Positions 25,636 through 33,100 of a stretch of 36,041 bases of DNA are shown here, in pieces. The DNA lies in the IMG/VR virus record IMGVR_UViG_3300020595_000092, positions 1 through 36,041 of that record. The stretch is one strand, 5' to 3'. Position 1 is the stretch's first letter. Each line of letters opens with the position of its first letter. Under the pieces are notes generated by a model. The model was not told the DNA's origin. It was given only the letters and a program-made list of their open reading frames with translations, and did no database searches. Both the position numbers and the translations under genes were made by a program. The DNA comes from a virus.

Positions 25636-28600
25636 TTATCTAGCAAATGCTAATCTAAATGTCTGACCGTCAGCTAGTGTAAATGTAGCTGAGCCTTCGC
25701 CCGCACTAAATGTTATACTAGCAAGTGTTGAATTTTCTCCACCTTCTACAACAGCTTGTACTGGTTCTGTTGCAGCAGGTAATCCACTTACTTGTGAAGC
25801 AGCAATACTTAAAGCACTTTGATGCTGTGTTACACTTGATTGGCTAATACGTGCGTTAGCAAATGTACCAGAAGTGATTTTAGATGCAGCTAAGTTAGGT
25901 ACAGAAGTTAAGTATCCTGCACTACTATGGTTACCCCATCCGTATGCAGTATCCCAGTTGCCGCTATTGTATCCAGGAGCTGTAATGCTTCCTTGTTGTA
26001 CAGTATTTCCTCTATCGTCTACATACCAACCCACACCAAAGCTCCCATTGTTGGTAGAGTTTGTAGCAAGGAATTCAGCACGACCAGAAGTAACATTAAA
26101 TCTCAATGCAACACCATAAGGAATATTAGCGTTACGCTTACCGTAGTAGTGACCAGACTCATGAACATTACCACCAATACCGCTACCTGGGTAACTAATG
26201 CCGGGCTCTGAAGTCCACATTACTAAGTTACCGCTGTACTCGCTACTACTATCACCACTGTGGTTATAAGCGATAACCATACGAGCATCATTGTGACCTG
26301 CTTGGACTTTCAATTTACCTCCCCCATCAATAGTGCTAGCGCTTAACGCTGTGCCTTCTTGATAAGGAGTATACCCTAGTGCATCGGTAACAGAAGTAAC
26401 ATAGCCTGCGCTAGCATGGTTGCCCCACCCATGAGCAGTATTCCAATTACTAATGTTGGTAGAGGTAAAGTCTCCACCATGCCAGTACTTATTCCAGGAC
26501 TGTTTACTTCCGTTAGATATAGTTCTTGTATAAATTCTACCTAAGTCGCTACCAGTCATCTGGACAGCAAGAGTATTGCTGTAGTAGTTAACGGGATGTC
26601 CATGACCAATACGTAAAGAAGTAAACCAATCTGTTGTTGGGTTTTTATCTGGTGTAGATTCTTGCGCATCCCAGCTATGGAAGCTTCCGCTTTCTGCCGC
26701 TGAGTAGTTGTTTGTAATGTAGTGATGTGAATGGCTAGAAGGTGCGTAACCTGCAGAAGCATGATTACCCCATCCATATGCAGTATTCCAATTAGTAGAA
26801 TTGCCACCAGTCGCACTAACAGTTCCCGTTGCATCTAAGTTTCCGTACATAGTACCACCACCCTTGCTCATAAGTGTAGCAGTTAAGCTGCCAGAGTTAT
26901 AGTACTTAGCCCCAATTGCTGCAATACGAACACCAGTTCTATCCCAGCTACCCATAACAACACGAAGCCTATTATAGCTGTAGCTTCTACCACCATCACT
27001 TGTTCTAATATAACTATAAGAACCAGATGTAAATTTTAAGCCAGAGGATACATTATTAAAAGTGCTACCAACAACTTTGTAAAGTTGCTCAGAGTTATTA
27101 GTGTCTGTATGAAATGCTAAGAAAGTTACATCTTTTGCTTGCCAAGCTCCAGCGCCAAAATCTACATACCAAGTATTACCATAGCTTAAGCTAAATGGCA
27201 TTTCTATGTCATATACCACAACGCTTGCAGCTGATGGCAAAGTAGCATAAGTATAGTTTGTGCTACCATTAAAAGGAGTACTTCCACTAAATCCAGAAGC
27301 TCCAAGATTATTTAACTCAAGTCTGGTGTAATCAGTAGAGTCTGTTATATAGGTTGTTACTGTACCCCCTCTATCAATAATAAAAGCTAAATCATTCTCA
27401 AAAGAAGGAGTAAGCAATGCTCCTCCCTCTGGATGGTTAGCAAGTGCTATTCTACCGCTTTGACCCAGAACACCTGCCGTTACGTTTTCAGCTTTGTGAT
27501 TATGGCTGTCGTTATTTACAGTAACACTTAGTGTAGCGTTTCCAAGATTGGTAAACGTAGCACTACCACTAGCGTCTCCGGAAAGTGTAAGTGTTGGATC
27601 TGCAGTGGCAGTTGTAGCTATACTAATATTTCCACTACCGTCAAAGTTAGCATTTCCAGTTACTGCTCCAGTAAGAGCAATATTTCTTGTGGTTGTAAGT
27701 GTTCCTGCGCTACCCGAGGAGGTAGCATAGTTTACAGACTGAGAACCAATATTGCCAGAATGTATAAATTCCCTCCAATCGTGCCAAGTATCATTGTGTT
27801 TACGTCTAAACCAAGCTTGGTCAGTAGCATAGGTAAATGCTAACTGAGTTCTTCTGGCAAAATTTTCTCCAATATTTATAGTACGTAAATTAGGTGACTC
27901 AATAGGTGGTGTACCCGCAGGTACTGGGTCAAATGTTTTAAATGATTGACCCCAATCTGAATCAATATTATCATTAGTTGTACCATAAGCTCTAACAAAC
28001 TGACTGCTATCTAATCCATCTAACAGATTTGAGTCAGCTGCTTTTGCAGTAATACCTAAGTAATCGCTGTTATGATTATGTGCACTTGGAGCAAACGTAG
28101 AAGGCTTTCCAGTAACATTACCCCAAGCAACCGCACCTGCACTATCTGCATAACCTGCAGATATCTTTTGCCATGCGCCTAGTGAACGGTTTTCTTCGTA
28201 TCTTATAGATATATAAGGTGTTGTCGTGTCCCTAGGAATAGCGAGCTGCATACCATAAGTATCGTAATTATAGTCATTACCTAGTCCAACTACTAAAGAG
28301 TAAAATTGGCTGTTATTATTCGTTCCCGGACTATTACTATTTCCTTGAATATATCTCCAACCAAATCCAGTAGTTAAAGCTGCGGTTTCTGCATCAAAAC
28401 CAGTTCTAGTTGTATGATTATCGCCAAAGTTATTCCACCATCTTGCAGCATCTGTTACATCTCCGATACCGTGTGTGTGTGATGAATCAGCTTTGGCAGC
28501 AATAGCATTAGTAACTGTTGTAGAAAAGTTAGCGTCATCTCCCAACGCTGCAGCTAACTCATTTAATGTATTTAATGCGCCAGGCGCAGAGTCTACTAAA

Positions 28601-30180
28601 TTAGATACAGCGGTATCTACATAAGATGTGGTCGCATAGGTAGACGGCACAGATTGTAGATAACGAGCATCACCCTCTGTTTGATTTAGAGTGTTAGAAT
28701 TTACCCAGCTCTGAGTTGCGACTTGATTACCGCCAATAGTAAACGTGCTGCTTGAAGATGTAATAGCTCCATTTGTAGGGTGTATGTACAGCCCTTGACG
28801 AGCAAGTTTATCTAATATAGATCCAGACCAAGAATCGTAGTTAGTTCCTTTGTACGTGGCATTTGCTAAATATGGTAAAGCAATGTATCCTTCAATTTCT
28901 CCTTCAGCATCTGGTATGATAGAAAGAGACATTGCAAGACCGTCAAGACGAGTAATCTGTGATGTACCAAGCATACCAGAAACTCTAATCCAGCCTTGTG
29001 GACCAGCATCTGTCTGAGCTTTAGACGCTAATTGAGTACCGCTTACAGCACGATAGCCTGCATCAGTACCCACCTTAAAAGCAGAACCTCTTACAATCTT
29101 TACAAAACAGCTAAACAACCATTTTGCCCCTAAGTTGTTTTCTTCTTTTGGGGGGTAGATAGCACAGTGTGCAGGACTTACAATACCGCTACCAGTAACC
29201 TTTAATATTTTACCATCACCTTGAGAATGCCAACCAGAACGCATACCACCACGACTAATACGTGGACCGTTGTAATACCTACTAAACCAATATGGATTTG
29301 ACTCTGTAGCAAGCTCTGGGTCTGCAACAGCATTAGCAGGAGCATCCGCTGTATACGGTCCTTCAAAAGCTTTTGTCCAAGGAGATACAGCTTCTATAGT
29401 TATTTCACCTAATACACTCCAACCGTCTGGTACACCATTGGTGACCTTGTTCATGTAAGAGTTGTGTATCAAGTTAGGTGCTAATGGGAATCCACCCCAA
29501 GCAGGCTGCTCTGCAAAGAACTCACCAGTTGTTCTAAAGTTGTATGCTTTTGAATCACCGTTTAAGTTTAAATAATAATTAGTGTCGTTTCTATCATAAA
29601 TGATATTAGGACGCAAATCATTTAGATACGAGATGTTTGCTGGATCTAGGTAGTACGATGTGTTATTTCTATCAGAAAAAACATCCGCGAAGACTGTACC
29701 CACCGTAGTTATATTACCGCTTACTACAGTGAAGTTACCAGACTTATCAAACTCAAAGTGTCTATCCCAAGTATTATTATCTGTTCCGCCACCCTCATAC
29801 ATCTGTAGTTTTCCAGAAGAATCGCTATGAAACAACCACTTGTTGTCTGCAGTTGTGCTTCTTAAGGTTAAAGAAGGATAAGTACCACGAATAGTAAATG
29901 CTTCTGCGGTATAAAAACCAGAACCCCAATTTTTATTTACCCTTAATGCACCAGTGGTTTCATCATCAGCGTCACTGCGTAAGAAAGAACCAGAGTGTAA
30001 ACCATCAACAGTGTCAGCATCATTAGCCTGCTCACCTACTTTTAGATATCCAGTTGTTACGTTACCTTCAGAATCTACTTCCTTGATACGTCCATCTTCA
30101 TCAATCTTGAAAGTGTTCTCGTAAGCAGTACGCTCTGCATTGAGCTTTTGAAATATCCCTCTGTGAATACGAAATCCCAT
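25636..30180 (-). CDS. Tail fibre / host-recognition protein with carbohydrate-binding-like domain, 1514 aa
   Basis: Probable receptor-binding or side-fibre protein. From the N-terminus: MGFRIHRGIFQKLNAERTAY; then VDGLHSGSFLRSDADDETTG; a Tyr/Asn-rich block near 160-200 (DRNNTSYYLDP, DRNDTNYYL), the YADDR-like repeat of phage fibres; and near 236-445 a jelly-roll-like region starting NLIHNSYMNKVTNGVPDGW and ending GYIALPYLANATYKG, which resembles carbohydrate-binding modules. QTEGDARYL near residue 500 is a fibre hallmark. The C-terminal half carries the unit NWNTAYGWGNHASAGY three times and many Gly/Ser/Thr beta segments, as in trimeric beta-helical fibres. There is no S74-type chaperone triad that I can see. 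It starts 1 base after the first fibre gene's stop. The identity of the glycan receptor is unknown. Confidence 0.75.
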   Translation of the reverse strand: MGFRIHRGIFQKLNAERTAYENTFKIDEDGRIKEVDSEGNVTTGYLKVGEQANDADTVDGLHSGSFLRSDADDETTGALRVNKNWGSGFYTAEAFTIRGTYPSLTLRSTTADNKWLFHSDSSGKLQMYEGGGTDNNTWDRHFEFDKSGNFTVVSGNITTVGTVFADVFSDRNNTSYYLDPANISYLNDLRPNIIYDRNDTNYYLNLNGDSKAYNFRTTGEFFAEQPAWGGFPLAPNLIHNSYMNKVTNGVPDGWSVLGEITIEAVSPWTKAFEGPYTADAPANAVADPELATESNPYWFSRYYNGPRISRGGMRSGWHSQGDGKILKVTGSGIVSPAHCAIYPPKEENNLGAKWLFSCFVKIVRGSAFKVGTDAGYRAVSGTQLASKAQTDAGPQGWIRVSGMLGTSQITRLDGLAMSLSIIPDAEGEIEGYIALPYLANATYKGTNYDSWSGSILDKLARQGLYIHPTNGAITSSSSTFTIGGNQVATQSWVNSNTLNQTEGDARYLQSVPSTYATTSYVDTAVSNLVDSAPGALNTLNELAAALGDDANFSTTVTNAIAAKADSSHTHGIGDVTDAARWWNNFGDNHTTRTGFDAETAALTTGFGWRYIQGNSNSPGTNNNSQFYSLVVGLGNDYNYDTYGMQLAIPRDTTTPYISIRYEENRSLGAWQKISAGYADSAGAVAWGNVTGKPSTFAPSAHNHNSDYLGITAKAADSNLLDGLDSSQFVRAYGTTNDNIDSDWGQSFKTFDPVPAGTPPIESPNLRTINIGENFARRTQLAFTYATDQAWFRRKHNDTWHDWREFIHSGNIGSQSVNYATSSGSAGTLTTTRNIALTGAVTGNANFDGSGNISIATTATADPTLTLSGDASGSATFTNLGNATLSVTVNNDSHNHKAENVTAGVLGQSGRIALANHPEGGALLTPSFENDLAFIIDRGGTVTTYITDSTDYTRLELNNLGASGFSGSTPFNGSTNYTYATLPSAASVVVYDIEMPFSLSYGNTWYVDFGAGAWQAKDVTFLAFHTDTNNSEQLYKVVGSTFNNVSSGLKFTSGSYSYIRTSDGGRSYSYNRLRVVMGSWDRTGVRIAAIGAKYYNSGSLTATLMSKGGGTMYGNLDATGTVSATGGNSTNWNTAYGWGNHASAGYAPSSHSHHYITNNYSAAESGSFHSWDAQESTPDKNPTTDWFTSLRIGHGHPVNYYSNTLAVQMTGSDLGRIYTRTISNGSKQSWNKYWHGGDFTSTNISNWNTAHGWGNHASAGYVTSVTDALGYTPYQEGTALSASTIDGGGKLKVQAGHNDARMVIAYNHSGDSSSEYSGNLVMWTSEPGISYPGSGIGGNVHESGHYYGKRNANIPYGVALRFNVTSGRAEFLATNSTNNGSFGVGWYVDDRGNTVQQGSITAPGYNSGNWDTAYGWGNHSSAGYLTSVPNLAASKITSGTFANARISQSSVTQHQSALSIAASQVSGLPAATEPVQAVVEGGENSTLASITFSAGEGSATFTLADGQTFRLAFAR
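25905..26785 (-). repeat. Three copies of the 'GWGNHxSAGY' fibre repeat
   Basis: Within the second fibre gene the peptide NWNTAYGWGNHASAGY and its variants recur at about 26750-26795, 26398-26445 and 25907-25955. The copies differ at a few positions (Y/H, A/S, N/D), so they are old enough to have diverged. They probably mark the joints of repeated shaft segments. Confidence 0.75.
28500..28625 (-). repeat. Fibre module duplicated in the neighbouring fibre gene (copy A)
   Basis: Encodes SNLVDSAPGALNTLNELAAA with LGDDANFSTTV, nearly identical to the module at about 34225-34350 in the giant fibre gene (SNLVDSSPAALDTLNELAAA, LGDDASFSTTV). A second shared pair is DADTVDGLHSGSFLRSD (about 29950-30020) and DADTVDGLQASSFLRSD (about 32385-32455). 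The two fibre genes therefore share exchanged or duplicated segments. Confidence 0.75.
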
Positions 30181-30181
30181 A

Positions 30182-33100
30182 TTATATGTTTATCCAAGTT
30201 TTTATTAGGTGAGAGTCTCCTTTGCCAGACTCCAAAGCTTTTCCAATTACGCAATCAAACAACATGTGTTGTCTCATAAATTGAGGAGTGATTGCCTTAG
30301 CATGTCCTTCTACGGACGAAGTTACTAAGTAATCTCCTTCGTTAACTGATCCAGTTACTAAGACTGGCTCTGCTCCTTGTACAAGTGGAGAGTCAATACC
30401 GTTAACAGCAATACCCATTCTCATGTGGTCAGCAGCTTCCGTACACGGAATATTCTTACCGCCCTTCCAAACCAATACTGTACCAGTAGCATAGTCACCA
30501 ATAGACTTCTCACCTTCTGGGTTTTGCAGTTTGCTTTCATGTTGACCCGCTGAGTCTAACGTCTCACAGTATACTACCGCCCATCTTGTTTCTTCAGCTC
30601 CAAGATCATAAGTTCTATCTGCTTCGGGAAGGATAGTTCTAGAGGTAAGATTACGTATAGATAAAGATGTTGTAGTTGAAGCACCACGACCCGTAACAGA
30701 TGAAAACGTATCAGTCTCTGTATATGAGGTTAGATAGTTAGGATTTGTAGCAGGAACCCAGCTAGGTGTAGCATCAGCATTTGCCGCAACATCCGTAATG
30801 TTAGCTGAAGATATAGATATTGTTCCAGACAGTGTTAAAGTAGGGTCAACAGAATCTCCGTCATCTGAAAGACTTAATCCGCTTACAGTACCTGTACCTG
30901 TTACAGTTTGAACTGTACCAGTGTATATAGTATCAGAATCAAACTTAGTTATGTTACCTGCAACAATACGTACACGGTTGGTGTCAAATTTAATGTAAGT
31001 ATCCGTATCTCCGTTATGGTATATGTACTCTGGTATGTTTAATGCAGCTCCTACAGTAACAGTTCCGCCAAATAGAACGTTTACATTTGTTCTGCTACCA
31101 GACATAACAGCAGCCCCATTTATGTTGTTGTTGTGAGTACGTAAAGACCACGTAGCGTTACCAGTGTTTGGTTGGAATCCAGAAGGAAGTTGTGCGTTGG
31201 GGTCGCCTTCGTAATACAAGGATAAACCATAAAGATTGGTAGCAGTATTATTATTTTCCGAAAAGAATATACGACCAGAACCTTCACCGTTCCCCCCGTT
31301 TGCAGCGCCTTCAATAAGGACAGTACGACCGTTATCGTCTTCTTCCCCTGCTTCGCCTAAAGAAAGCGTAGCACCCCCAGCTATAATAGCGTTGTTGTTA
31401 AACTTAACACCGCTATTAGAAATAGCAGCTCTTACACCACCACCGGTATTAATGTTTATGGTATCTGTGCCAAAAGTAATGCTTGTGTTAGTATCACCTT
31501 CATGATAGATACCATCTGCAATGGTGAGGTTTGTAGATGTTAAAGCCCCTGCAACATCAAAAGTTGCACCAGTACCAGAGAACCTAAGTATATTATCAGA
31601 AGTATCATCTACAATGGCAAGGGTCATATCACCGCTTGAGCCAGACTTAAATACAATACCCTCTCCTGGGTCTGAAATCTCTAATTGGTTAACACCAGTA
31701 ATATTGTAATTAGTTCCAGATATACCTCCGTTAGCAAGAGTAAGCCCATTAATACCTCCAGAAGCTGTTATTGTATTTTGAAAATAAGCTTCTCCAGTGT
31801 CATCCATGTGGAATCTTTCTGTTCCCGCTGCGTCTTTCCATTGCGTTATATAACGAGTACCCGTAGTTCCACCCGCTTGAATAATTAAACCATGACCAGA
31901 CGCTGAGGTGTTTGTCATACTAGCTAACCAAGCAGCATTAGCCGCAGCGCTTATTGTTAATGCCCCAGTCATAGTGTCGCCAGATACAGCAACAAAGTCT
32001 GTTGCTGCACTTGAAGCTGCTGTTCCTAAAGACGATGTAGGAGTGTAAGAAAGTAGCTCTTGTGCTACATACGTTTCAGTATCATCTGATGTTTTGTAGC
32101 TAGTTGTAACAAAAGTTTCTGTAGCTACTTTGTTACTAGCAGCGTAGATGTCACGAGCAACATACAAATCTCCATACTGATTTATGAAGCTATGCGTAAA
32201 ACTATTTGTTCCAGACGTTCTTGTGTAAAAACTAAGTTTACCTCCTCTTGTTGTGGATGTTCCTCCCTCAGTCCAACCTCTAATTAAAGTTGCTCTATCG
32301 TCTGTACCATTTACCGCTGAAGAACTAAAGTTAATGTCTCTAATTATAGCTTCAGTTGAAACATTATTTCTAAACGTAAGTGTTCCAGACATTTCGTCTG
32401 AAGCATCACTACGCAAGAAAGAACTTGCCTGCAATCCATCTACAGTATCTGCGTCAATACCATTACCACTGCCTTCATCTGAAGTTGTAAGAACTCTCTT
32501 GTTGGTTACAGTTTGAGTAGTAATACCAGAGATATCAGTAGTCTGTCTTACATCCCAACCACTAGTAATATCCATATTACTACTATAGAAGCTAGGATGC
32601 GCCATTACATCTACTGTAACGTGACCATAAGACCAAGTATCTGATACACCACCAAGAAGTACATAATCCTTACTAGAGTCGTAACCGAGCTTAATGTCTT
32701 TGTTGCCATTACCGATCTTAGTAACACCATTGTTGTACCAACCGCTTGTCCAGTCGTGACCAGATACATAGTAAATAGTGTGTGCTGTAGAGTTGTATTC
32801 GTATGCTGTAATACGAAGAACAAGCATAGACCAGTTACTGCTATGAGAGCCTGGAATAGTAATCCTAATAGCACCAGTAGAACTACCACTTGCCGCCCAA
32901 TGACCTACAGAAATAGCAGTTCTGTTGTTTACTGAGATTTGGTCTGTAGACGCTATATTACCAACTACATCTAACTTTGCATCTGGACTAGTTGTACCAA
33001 TACCAAACTTCCCATCACCAGTAAGGTTCATAAGGTTATCAGAACCCCAGTGACCAAATGTTAATACATTATCGTTACTACCAGCAGAAGAGTATTTGTA

